Source of the DNA: Gemmatimonadota bacterium
Lineage (GTDB): Bacteria > Gemmatimonadota > Gemmatimonadetes > Gemmatimonadales > Gemmatimonadaceae
NCBI GenBank assembly: GCA_016704465.1
Contig: JADJAD010000008.1
Span: forward strand, 372,001 to 436,000
Reading direction: 5' to 3'
DNA: 64,000 nt
The notes below the pieces were generated by a model that searched no databases, was not told the origin of the DNA, and saw only the letters and a program-made list of their open reading frames with translations. A program made the position numbers and the translations under genes. Within the stretch, counting starts at the first letter, position 1; every line of letters begins with the position of its first letter. Below are positions 8,485 to 16,192 of this stretch, one piece after another.

Positions 8485-9938
8485 GCGCGACCCGGCCGGC
8501 GCCCGACTACGAGCTGGTCGTGGGGCTCGAGGTGCACGTGCAACTGCGCACGCGCACCAAGATCTTCTGTCCGTGCCCCACCGACTTCGGGGCGCCGCCT
8601 AACGCGAATACGTGCCCGGTCTGCCTCGCCCTCCCGGGCGCCCTGCCGGTGCTCAACGCCCACGCGGTGCAGCTGGCGGTGCGTACGGCGCTGGCGCTGG
8701 AGTGCACGGTGCACCGCACGTCGGTCTTCGCCCGCAAGAATTACTTCTATCCAGACCTCCCGAAGGGATACCAGATCTCGCAGTTCGACCAGCCGATCGC
8801 GACGGCCGGTCGACTCGACATCGGGGAGGCAGCGGGTGGCGCACCGCGTGTCATCGGCATCACGCGCGCCCACATGGAGGAGGACGCGGGCAAGTCCGTG
8901 CACGATCGCTTCCCCTCGGTCACCGCCATCGACCTCAATCGGGCCGGCACTCCGCTGGTCGAGATCGTGTCGGAGCCCGACATCCGCACCCCCGCCGAGG
9001 CGCGCGCCTATTGCGGGCGGCTGAAGGAAATCCTCGAGTACACGGGGGTCTCCGACGCCAACATGGAAGAGGGGAGCCTGCGCGTCGACGCCAACGTGAG
9101 CGTGCGCCTGCGGGGCGCCACCGCGCTCGGCACCAAGACCGAGATCAAGAACATGAACTCGTTCTCGGGCGTCGAGCGCGCCATCGCGGTCGAGTTCGAG
9201 CGCCAGTGCGCACGGCTGGAGGCCGGCGAGGCCATCGTGCAGCAGACACTCCTGTGGGACGCCACTCGGCAGGAGGTGCGCCCCGCCAGGAGCAAGGAGG
9301 GGAGCCACGACTATCGGTACTTCCCCGATCCCGACCTGCCGCCGCTCATCCTCGATGCCGCGTTCATCGCACACGAGCGCGCCTCCCTCCCGGAGCTGCC
9401 GGCGGCGCGACGGACGCGCATGCAGGCGCAGTACGCCGTGTCGCCGTACGAGGCAGGCGTGCTCACGGCGAGCCGCGCACTGGCCGACTATTTCGAGGCC
9501 GTCGCGGCCGCCCTCGGTGATGGCAAGCCCGCGGCGAACTGGATCATGGGCGAAGTGCTGGCCCACCTCAACAATGCCGGCACGACGATGGCCGAGTTCG
9601 CGGTGCCCCCCGCCGACCTCGCGTCGCTGCTTGCCCTGGTACGCGACGGCACGGTGTCGAACAGCGCGGCCAAGCGCATCTTCGCCCGCATGACGCAAGG
9701 TGAAGGGGCACCGGCCGCGATCGCCGAGCGTGAGGGACTCACGCAGGTCCGCGACGACGGCGCCCTCGTCGCGTGGGTCGACGAGGTGTGGGCCGCTCAC
9801 CCCGATGAGGCGACCCGCCTCGCCGCCGGCGAGAAGAAGCTGTTGGGAGTCCTCGTCGGGGCGGTCATGAAGCGTTCCGGCGGTCGCGCCGACCCGCGCC
9901 GCGTCAATCAGCTCCTGGCGGCGAAGCTGTCGGGATAG
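8481..9938 (+). CDS. gatB: Aspartyl/glutamyl-tRNA amidotransferase subunit B
   Basis: A 485-residue GatB, the kinase/transamidase subunit that activates the misacylated tRNA. It begins with ELVVGLEVHVQL and has the zinc-binding cysteines IFCPC and CPVC near residues 30-55. The C-terminal YqeY/GatB tail (SGGRADPRRVNQLLAAKL) is present. It overlaps gatA by 4 bases. Its last 35 bases overlap the 3' end of the convergent phospholipase C-like gene. Confidence 0.96.
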   Translation: MSATRPAPDYELVVGLEVHVQLRTRTKIFCPCPTDFGAPPNANTCPVCLALPGALPVLNAHAVQLAVRTALALECTVHRTSVFARKNYFYPDLPKGYQISQFDQPIATAGRLDIGEAAGGAPRVIGITRAHMEEDAGKSVHDRFPSVTAIDLNRAGTPLVEIVSEPDIRTPAEARAYCGRLKEILEYTGVSDANMEEGSLRVDANVSVRLRGATALGTKTEIKNMNSFSGVERAIAVEFERQCARLEAGEAIVQQTLLWDATRQEVRPARSKEGSHDYRYFPDPDLPPLILDAAFIAHERASLPELPAARRTRMQAQYAVSPYEAGVLTASRALADYFEAVAAALGDGKPAANWIMGEVLAHLNNAGTTMAEFAVPPADLASLLALVRDGTVSNSAAKRIFARMTQGEGAPAAIAEREGLTQVRDDGALVAWVDEVWAAHPDEATRLAAGEKKLLGVLVGAVMKRSGGRADPRRVNQLLAAKLSG

Positions 9939-10923
9939 CGAACCTCCCCGTCTCGGCCGCCGCCTCTGCTGGCGCAACTGCCCCCGGCGCGGCAGCCGCG
10001 TCCGTCAGCCCAGCCTCGGGGAACAGCGCCGGCGTCAGTCCGGCGGCGTGTGCCAGCGTCGACACGGGCATCCCGAAGTTCCGGTTCGCATCTTCCAGCA
10101 ACCGGTCCTCGCCGCCTACCCGCAGCGCCTCGTGGCGCACGCGCTTGGCGAGGCGCAGGCGCAAGTCTCCCGCCGGATCGAACGCGTGCGGCTCGGCCGA
10201 GTCCATCCGGTTCAGCAGGTCGACGATGAAGTCGAATGACCGCGCGAGGTAGCGTCCGATCTCGTCGTTCGGCAGGTCCCAGCGTGAGCGCTCCGAGGCG
10301 ATCTGGAAGATGCGCTGCCACGATTCCATGTCCGTCACCCGGACCATGCCGCGAAAGATACGGCGATTGGTCGGCGTGCTGAAGATCGTCGGACTCAGGA
10401 TGCGATCGAGGTGCGAATCGGCGCGCGTATGGTCGAGCAGGATCAGTTCGCGCGCGCGCCGTGCCGCACCGTCGCCGAGGTGCGTCTCGAAGCGGTTCTC
10501 CCAGTAGCTGTGTCCGATGGCGACCGTGGTGGACGTCACGGCCAGCTGGCGCGGCACGAAGTAGTTGTGCGCGACGACGTCGGCGGCGAGGTGGGCGAGG
10601 TACCCCAGCGAGAAGGCCCGCAGCGGCTCGTCGCGCGCACGATCGAGGATTTCGAAGCCGACGGCCCACGAGTGGCAATGGCGCCCCGCCGCCGCGTACT
10701 TCGTGGCGATGCGCGTGTCTGCGGCAATGGAGCCGTACAGGAACTCGTACGGGAAGCTGCGCAGCAGCTCGGCGACCGCCGTGGGGAGCAGGTGCGGCGA
10801 CCGCAGGATCGACTCGCCGAGAAACACGTGGGTCCCTGGAGTCCACGCCCAGGCGGCAGTCGGGAGCAGGGCCACCAACGTCAGGGCGGCGAGCACCACG
10901 ACGCACAGCGAGGTGCCGCGCAT
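9904..10923 (-). CDS. Zinc-dependent phospholipase C-like secreted protein
   Basis: A 339-residue protein with an N-terminal signal peptide (hydrophobic stretch ending TAAWAW). The histidine/aspartate motifs HCHSWAVGF and LGYLAHLAADVVAHNYFVP are those of the zinc-dependent phospholipase C / S1-P1 nuclease fold; a Trp at the mature N-terminus (AW) is also typical. The exact substrate is not predictable. ATG 10923 is chosen because it starts the signal peptide. It lies 13 bases downstream of the DUF948-like gene and probably shares its promoter. Residues after ~300 are Ala-rich. Confidence 0.75.
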   Translation of the reverse strand: MRGTSLCVVVLAALTLVALLPTAAWAWTPGTHVFLGESILRSPHLLPTAVAELLRSFPYEFLYGSIAADTRIATKYAAAGRHCHSWAVGFEILDRARDEPLRAFSLGYLAHLAADVVAHNYFVPRQLAVTSTTVAIGHSYWENRFETHLGDGAARRARELILLDHTRADSHLDRILSPTIFSTPTNRRIFRGMVRVTDMESWQRIFQIASERSRWDLPNDEIGRYLARSFDFIVDLLNRMDSAEPHAFDPAGDLRLRLAKRVRHEALRVGGEDRLLEDANRNFGMPVSTLAHAAGLTPALFPEAGLTDAAAAPGAVAPAEAAAETGRFAIPTASPPGAD

Positions 10924-10936
10924 GGCGCCCGCGCGA

Positions 10937-11647
10937 CTAACGATGCGGACCAACACGCGACCTGATGCGCGGTGCCTCGGACTGGCGCCCCTCCATTCGA
11001 TCGCCACCCGGCGCGTCGACCGCTTCATCGACGGCGTCCTCAACGACGTCCTCGACGTCGTCCTCGACGACGTCGTCGACGCTGTGCCCCCCATTGCGGT
11101 CACCGGCGCGGGCGCGTCGTCGCGCGCGCGGGCGCGCGGGCGTGAGGCCAAGCGAGTGGCGAATGACGTCGCCCCCCGCTCGCACGCCGCGCAGCAACGA
11201 GGCGGCACCAAGCACGGCGTCTTCGGCTTCCACCTGCGCGATATCCACCAACGCGTCGAAGCGCCGCGCGCGACCTTCGATGTGCTGCATGACATCCTGG
11301 AGTCGCTCGCTCGCGTCCTCGATCGTATCGCCCGCCAGCTCCAGCGGCGCCTTCAGGCTGCGGGCAATCGCCCGGACCTCGCCGGTGACTTCGCGGGACT
11401 CGGCGATCGCGCTGTGCAGCGGTGCGTGCGCCGACTTGACCAGCTTGGTCAGCTCGTCCACGCTCTTGCGCAGGGCGTAGAGCAGCAACACGCCCATCAC
11501 CAGCATCGCCAGGACGAGCAGCGATATCAGGCTCTGCGCGAGGCTCGCGACCGTGTCGAGCCACGATCGCTCGACGAACAGGCGCGCCGCCGAGCTGTCA
11601 ACGGCTGCCTGGAGGAGTCCGAGCAGGTCCGGCGCCAGGGACATCAT
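10937..11647 (-). CDS. DUF948-like single-pass membrane protein
   Basis: A 236-residue protein with one strong transmembrane helix (LISLLVLAMLVMGVLLLYAL, about residues 38-57). A long amphipathic/coiled-coil stretch follows, as in DUF948 proteins, and then a low-complexity acidic tail rich in V/E/D near residues 195-220. That tail comes from repeated GACGTC-like DNA around 11034-11095. Function is unknown. ATG 11647 is preferred over the upstream 11710, which would precede the inferred transcription start. Confidence 0.65.
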   Translation of the reverse strand: MMSLAPDLLGLLQAAVDSSAARLFVERSWLDTVASLAQSLISLLVLAMLVMGVLLLYALRKSVDELTKLVKSAHAPLHSAIAESREVTGEVRAIARSLKAPLELAGDTIEDASERLQDVMQHIEGRARRFDALVDIAQVEAEDAVLGAASLLRGVRAGGDVIRHSLGLTPARPRARRRARAGDRNGGHSVDDVVEDDVEDVVEDAVDEAVDAPGGDRMEGRQSEAPRIRSRVGPHR

Positions 11648-11700
11648 GGGCACCACCGATGGGAGAGGAAAGCACGCAACGTGCAACATTGCGACTCCGC

Positions 11701-11730
11701 ATCGTACCACGGTGAAAAAAGCGAAGTCAA
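11701..11730 (-). promoter_or_regulatory. Promoter for the DUF948-like / phospholipase C-like pair
   Basis: On the minus strand TTGACT (11730-11725), an 18-base spacer and TACGAT (11706-11701). Transcription would start near 11694, upstream of ATG 11647. It is divergent from murA. Confidence 0.5.
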
Positions 11731-11792
11731 GCGACGGCTTGAAGATACGTGGCAGGTGCGGGCATTATTCGGAGTCCCCAACGACGACGCGA

Positions 11793-13085
11793 ATGTCCTC
11801 TGTGCAGTACATCGTGGAAGGCGGTCATCGCCTCTCCGGCACCATCGAGCCTTCGGGCAACAAGAATGCGGCGCTTCCGATTATAGCTGCGGCCCTCCTG
11901 ACCGACGAGGAGGTCATACTCGAGAACGTGCCGCGTATTCGGGACACGGAGACGCTGGTGCAACTGCTCATCGCCGTTGGCGCCGAGGCCGAGTGGCGGG
12001 AGCGGAATACCCTCGCGATTCGCGCGCGCGAGATCCGGACCGACGAACTCGATCCCGTGCTGTGCGCCAACATCCGGGCGTCAATCCTGCTCGCCGGTCC
12101 GCTGCTCGCCCGCTGCGGGCACGTCGTCCTGCCGCCCCCCGGCGGCGACGTGATCGGGCGCCGACGCGTCGATACGCACTTCCTGGCGTTCGAGCAGATG
12201 GGAGCCACGGTCTCGGCGACCGATCGCTACGAGTTCCGCGCGACCTCGCTGCGCGGCGCCGACGTGTTCCTCGACGAACCGAGCGTCACCGCGACCGAGA
12301 ACGCGCTCATGGCGGCCACGGCCGCCGTCGGAACCACCGTCCTGCGCAATGCCGCGTCCGAGCCGCATGTGCAGGACCTCGCCCATTTCCTGATCGCGAT
12401 GGGGGCGCAGATCGAGGGGATTGGCACCAACACCATGACGGTCCACGGTCCCGCCACGCTGCACGGCGCGCGATACCGCATCGGCCCGGACCACATCGAG
12501 GTCGGCTCGTTCATCGGCCTCGCGGCGGTCACGCGCTCCACCCTGCGCGTCGCGCGCGCCGGGGTCCAGCATCTGCGCTCAACCAGGATGGGCTTCGAGC
12601 GACTGGGCATTCGCTGCGAAGTCGAGGGGGACGACCTCATCATCCCCGCCGAACAATCGCGCGTCATTCAGTCCGACCTTGGCGGTCACGTCCCCAAGAT
12701 CGAGGACCAGCCCTGGCCCGCATTCCCCGCCGATGTCATGTCGATCGCGATCGTGACCGCGACGCAGTGCGAGGGGATGGTGCTCATGTTCGAGAAGATG
12801 TTCGAGTCCCGTATGTTCTTCGTCGACAAGCTGATCGGGATGGGCGCGCGCATCGTGCTGTGCGACCCGCACCGCGCGATCGTCGCGGGGCCGTGTCGCC
12901 TTCGCGCGGCCCGCGTCGAGTCGCCCGATATCCGGGCCGGGATGGCCATGCTGCTCGCGGCGATGTGTGCTGAGGGGACCAGCACCATCAACAACGCCTC
13001 GCAGATCGAACGCGGGTACGAACGTATCGACGAACGACTGAACGCGCTGGGAGCGTACATCACCCGCGTCCCGGCGCGTTCGTGA
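11793..13085 (+). CDS. murA: UDP-N-acetylglucosamine 1-carboxyvinyltransferase (Asp-type, fosfomycin-insensitive form)
   Basis: A 430-residue MurA, first committed step of peptidoglycan synthesis (enolpyruvyl transfer from PEP to UDP-GlcNAc). The substrate-binding SGNKNAAL (Lys24) is present. The catalytic loop reads PPPGGDVIGRR: residue 119 is Asp (codon GAC at 12147-12149) where most MurA enzymes have Cys. An Asp at this site is known to give active, fosfomycin-resistant MurA in mycobacteria, chlamydiae and Borrelia. ATG 11793 gives the normal N-terminus; the longer open frame upstream is not MurA-like. Its stop overlaps pgeF. Confidence 0.95.
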   Translation: MSSVQYIVEGGHRLSGTIEPSGNKNAALPIIAAALLTDEEVILENVPRIRDTETLVQLLIAVGAEAEWRERNTLAIRAREIRTDELDPVLCANIRASILLAGPLLARCGHVVLPPPGGDVIGRRRVDTHFLAFEQMGATVSATDRYEFRATSLRGADVFLDEPSVTATENALMAATAAVGTTVLRNAASEPHVQDLAHFLIAMGAQIEGIGTNTMTVHGPATLHGARYRIGPDHIEVGSFIGLAAVTRSTLRVARAGVQHLRSTRMGFERLGIRCEVEGDDLIIPAEQSRVIQSDLGGHVPKIEDQPWPAFPADVMSIAIVTATQCEGMVLMFEKMFESRMFFVDKLIGMGARIVLCDPHRAIVAGPCRLRAARVESPDIRAGMAMLLAAMCAEGTSTINNASQIERGYERIDERLNALGAYITRVPARS

Positions 13086-13819
13086 CGGTCGTGGGGCACA
13101 TCGGCCCAACGGACGGGGCCGTTCGACTCGACGACCGGGAATCGGTCCCCGGTTTCGATGAGATCGGGGTGCGCGCGTTCACGACCACGCGGCAGCGCGG
13201 CAGCTTTGCGCTGCACGGCAGCGCGCCCGTCGGCGAGGTCATGGCACGCTGGATGGCGTTGGCCGAGGAGCTGGCGCCTGGTGCCGTCCGCCTCGCCACC
13301 GCCCACCAGGTTCACGGCGATACCGTGCTCTCGCACGACGGCACGTGGTCGGGGTGGCTCCGCGCTCCCTCGGCCGACGGCCATGTCGCCCTCACAGCAG
13401 GCACAGCGCTCGCCGTCACCCTCGCCGACTGCGTCCCGGTCTTCCTGGCCCATCCCAGTGGGGCCGTCGCCGTCGTACACTCCGGGTGGAAAGGAACGCT
13501 TGCCAACATCACGGGACGCGCGATCGATCGGCTCGTGGCTGCTGGCCATCCGGCGCGGGAACTGCGGCTGCACTGCGGTCCGTCGATCTGTGGGGCCTGC
13601 TACGAAGTCTCTCCCGACGTCTACGGGAAGCTCACGGGCAAATCGGTACCAGGACCGACACCGATCGACCTGCGCGCCCTCATCGCCGCCGATGCCCGCG
13701 TGGCCGGAGTGACGGCCGTTTCTGTCAGCGCCTCGTGCACCCGTTGTCAGAACGACCGCTTCTTCTCGCACCGATGCGGCGACGAGGGCCGGCAGCTCGG
13801 GGTCATCGTGCGACCGTGA
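13082..13819 (+). CDS. pgeF: Peptidoglycan editing factor / laccase-domain purine nucleosidase family protein
   Basis: A 245-residue YfiH/PgeF (DUF152) protein. Conserved metal and active-site motifs are HQVHGD, LADCVPVFL, HSGWKGTLANI, CGPSICGACYEV and SCTRCQNDRFFSHR. The family has been assigned peptidoglycan-editing and adenosine-processing roles. The GTG start overlaps the murA stop by 4 bases, consistent with a cell-wall context. Confidence 0.88.
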   Translation: MTVVGHIGPTDGAVRLDDRESVPGFDEIGVRAFTTTRQRGSFALHGSAPVGEVMARWMALAEELAPGAVRLATAHQVHGDTVLSHDGTWSGWLRAPSADGHVALTAGTALAVTLADCVPVFLAHPSGAVAVVHSGWKGTLANITGRAIDRLVAAGHPARELRLHCGPSICGACYEVSPDVYGKLTGKSVPGPTPIDLRALIAADARVAGVTAVSVSASCTRCQNDRFFSHRCGDEGRQLGVIVRP

Positions 13820-13880
13820 ATGGGGACCACCGATCGGCACCGCGTTCGAACCTGCCGAACGAAGGGGCGTCCGCATCAGG

Positions 13881-13909
13881 TTGACCTCGTGGCGCCGAGG
13901 TCGTACATT
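13881..13909 (+). promoter_or_regulatory. Promoter of the rimP-nusA-infB operon
   Basis: TTGACC (13881-13886), exactly 17 bases, TACATT (13904-13909). Transcription would start near 13916, upstream of the terminator-like hairpin at 13948-13976 and of rimP at 14003. Confidence 0.6.
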
Positions 13910-13947
13910 CACCTTGCTTCGCGGGGAAGTTCCTTGCGATCCGGAAA

Positions 13948-13976
13948 TGTGGGGGAGGGTTCCCCCGCATTTTTTT
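13948..13976 (+). terminator. Leader terminator (candidate attenuator) ahead of rimP
   Basis: A 9-bp stem (13948-13956 with 13961-13969, one G-T pair), a 4-base loop and seven Ts (13970-13976): a textbook intrinsic terminator. It lies downstream of the promoter at 13881-13909 and 27 bases before rimP. It would therefore terminate part of the operon's own transcripts as well as read-through from pgeF. Confidence 0.75.
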
Positions 13977-14002
13977 GTTCTCGGGCCGGTTTTCGACGGG
14001 AC

Positions 14003-14467
14003 ATGCTAGAAGCGCTGGAAGACTTCGTGCGGCAAGAGGTTGAGGCGCTGGGGTTCGATCTTGTCGAGTTCCGGCGTGGAGGGACGGGCCGTCGGCCGCT
14101 GCTCGATGTTCGCATCGACCGGCGCGATGGCACGAAGGTGACGATCGAAGATTGTGCTCATGTGTCGCGCGCGCTCGAGCCCAGGCTCGATGCCGCCGGC
14201 ACCGTGGGTGATCAATATGTGCTGGAGGTGTCGTCTCCTGGTGTGGAGCGGCCCCTGCGAGTGGCCGCCGACTGGCGGCGGTTCACGGGGCGTCGTGCGT
14301 CGGTGTCGAGCGCTGTCGTTGGCGGGCGCATCGAGGGAGAGATCGTGGGTTTGGAGGGCAGTGAGGGGGCCGAGATCGCGCGCCTGCGCGACTCGAAGGG
14401 CGTGGAACATCGGGTGCCGCTGGCAGATGTCAAAGAGGCGCGCCTGGTGTTCGTCTGGAACAAGTAG
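14003..14467 (+). CDS. rimP: Ribosome maturation factor RimP
   Basis: A 154-residue RimP, needed for 30S maturation. Typical motifs are LGFDLVEF, RIDRRDG, YVLEVSSPGVERPL and the C-terminal SH3-like domain (VPLADVKEARLVF). ATG 14003 is chosen because it lies downstream of the leader terminator and gives the family N-terminus. It heads the rimP-nusA-(L7Ae)-infB-rbfA-truB-ribF operon, 11 bases before nusA. Confidence 0.93.
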   Translation: MLEALEDFVRQEVEALGFDLVEFRRGGTGRRPLLDVRIDRRDGTKVTIEDCAHVSRALEPRLDAAGTVGDQYVLEVSSPGVERPLRVAADWRRFTGRRASVSSAVVGGRIEGEIVGLEGSEGAEIARLRDSKGVEHRVPLADVKEARLVFVWNK

Positions 14468-14478
14468 AGGGTCATCGA

Positions 14479-15795
14479 ATGACCGGAACCGCAGAGATTC
14501 TGACCGCAATTCGCGAGCTGTCCAACCTCAAGGGATTGGACCGCACGGAATTGCACGAGCTGTTGCAGGATGGCATTCATGCCGCGCTGGCCAAGAAGCA
14601 CGGGACGACGGTACAGGCCGAGGTGGAGATCGACGAGAACCGCGGCAACATCCGCATCGTCCTGCTGAAGACGGTTGTGGCCGAGGTGACCGATCCGGCG
14701 CGCGAAAGCACGCTCGAGGAAGCCCGGTTCGAGGACCCCGAGTTTCAGCTCGGCGACGTCATGGAAATTCCCGTGGACTTCGCCGAGTTCGGACGCAGCG
14801 CGGTGCAGGCGGCCAAGCAGCGTATCATCCAGCGCGTGCGCGAAGGCGAGCGCACGAAGATCCGCGACGAGTTCGCCAATCGCGTCGGCGAACTGCTGTC
14901 GGGCGAGGTCCAGCAGATTGAACGCGGCAAGCTGGTGATCATGCTCAACAAGTTCCGCGAAGCGGAGGCGATCATGCCCTACCGCGAGCAGAACCATCGG
15001 GATCACTATCATCAGGGCGACCCGATCCGCGCGGTGCTGAAGCGGGTGGAGGAGACGCCCAAGGGACCGCGCCTCATCCTGAGCCGCGCAGATCCGCTGT
15101 TCGTGAAGGCACTCTTCAAGCTCGAAGTCCCCGAGATCCAGCAGGGCATCGTCGAGATTCGCGCGGCCGCGCGCGAGGTGGGCAGCCGCACCAAGATCGC
15201 GGTGTGGTCGCGCGATGACTCCATCGATCCAGTGGGCGCATGCGTCGGTCTCAAGGGCGCACGCGTCCAGGCCGTCGTCAACGAGTTGAGTGGAGAGCGC
15301 ATCGACATCGTGCCGTGGTCGGCCGATCCCGAACGCTTCGCCAAACTTGCGTTGGCCCCGGCCAAGGTGGCCCGTGTCTTCTCCGACCCGGATGGCAAGA
15401 CGATCCAGGCCGTGGTGGACGAGGACCAGCTCTCGCTGGCCATCGGGCGCAATGGACAGAATGTGCGACTCGCCTCGGAGTTGACGGCATGGAAGATCGA
15501 CCTGTATTCCAGCCGCGAATGGCTGGAGCGCAGCGAGGGACCGATCTTCGCGCCGCTCCCCGAGGAGCAGGATGCGGCTGATGTGAAGCTCACGGAGCTC
15601 GGCGGCATGCCCCCGGCCACGGTGGCAATCCTCGAGGAGGCGGGCTACCGTACGTTGAACGATATCATTGACCTCGAGCGTGATGACCTCCTGCGTCTGC
15701 CGGGCATCGCCCCGGAAGAGGCGGACCGTATCATGTCGATCATCAATGAGCTGACGACAGAAGATGGGAATACCGAAGGATCGACGGGGAGCTGA
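14479..15795 (+). CDS. nusA: Transcription termination/antitermination factor NusA
   Basis: A 438-residue NusA. Domains in order: N-terminal RNAP-binding domain, S1 domain (QIERGKLVIMLNKFREAEAIMPYREQ region), two KH domains (DPVGACVGLKGARVQAVVNEL; SLAIGRNGQNVRLASELTAW), and one C-terminal helix-hairpin-helix repeat (LLRLPGIAPEEADRI). It binds RNA polymerase and nascent RNA to tune pausing, termination and rRNA antitermination. The leader terminator upstream of rimP suggests a route for NusA to adjust its own operon. Confidence 0.96.
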   Translation: MTGTAEILTAIRELSNLKGLDRTELHELLQDGIHAALAKKHGTTVQAEVEIDENRGNIRIVLLKTVVAEVTDPARESTLEEARFEDPEFQLGDVMEIPVDFAEFGRSAVQAAKQRIIQRVREGERTKIRDEFANRVGELLSGEVQQIERGKLVIMLNKFREAEAIMPYREQNHRDHYHQGDPIRAVLKRVEETPKGPRLILSRADPLFVKALFKLEVPEIQQGIVEIRAAAREVGSRTKIAVWSRDDSIDPVGACVGLKGARVQAVVNELSGERIDIVPWSADPERFAKLALAPAKVARVFSDPDGKTIQAVVDEDQLSLAIGRNGQNVRLASELTAWKIDLYSSREWLERSEGPIFAPLPEEQDAADVKLTELGGMPPATVAILEEAGYRTLNDIIDLERDDLLRLPGIAPEEADRIMSIINELTTEDGNTEGSTGS

Positions 15796-15802
15796 GCGGC
15801 CG

Positions 15803-16183
15803 ATGCCCACGGCCATCGCGGCGGATGCTGGAATGAACGCGGTCACGGAACGACGCCTGCTCGGATTGCTGGGGCTCGGGGTCCGGGGACGCGGCGCCGT
15901 CGTGGGGGTGGAACGCGTGCGCGACGCCGCAAAGCGCGGCACACTCGTCGTCGCAGTCGTCGCGCCAGACGCATCGCGCCATTCCATCGACAAGGTCGTG
16001 CCGCTCCTCGAGGCACGACGGGTGCCGATCATGGTGGGTCCGTCGGCCATGGCCCTGGGCCATGCGGTGGGCAAGGAATCAACGGCAGTGGTCGGGGTGG
16101 TCGACCGATCGTTGGCGGCAGGCGTGCTCGCGCTGCGTGGCGCGAGCAGTGAAGGGGACACGGGTCCTGCACGGGCCCGCTAG
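15803..16183 (+). CDS. L7Ae/YlxQ-family RNA-binding protein
   Basis: A 126-residue protein between nusA and infB, the position of ylxQ in many bacteria. It has the L7Ae/L30e pattern (LLGLLGLGVRGRGAVVGVERV, TLVVAVVAPDAS, VPIMVGPSAMALGHAVGK). It probably binds a kink-turn or related RNA. No ylxR/DUF448 gene is present before it. ATG 15803 follows the nusA stop by 7 bases. Confidence 0.75.
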   Translation: MPTAIAADAGMNAVTERRLLGLLGLGVRGRGAVVGVERVRDAAKRGTLVVAVVAPDASRHSIDKVVPLLEARRVPIMVGPSAMALGHAVGKESTAVVGVVDRSLAAGVLALRGASSEGDTGPARAR

Positions 16184-16192
16184 GAGGATCGT

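Noticed and set aside
9904..9938. Overlap of gatB with the convergent phospholipase C-like gene as a sign of misannotation
   Set aside because: Both C-termini are in good open frames with family-like sequences upstream; a 35-base convergent overlap is tolerable.
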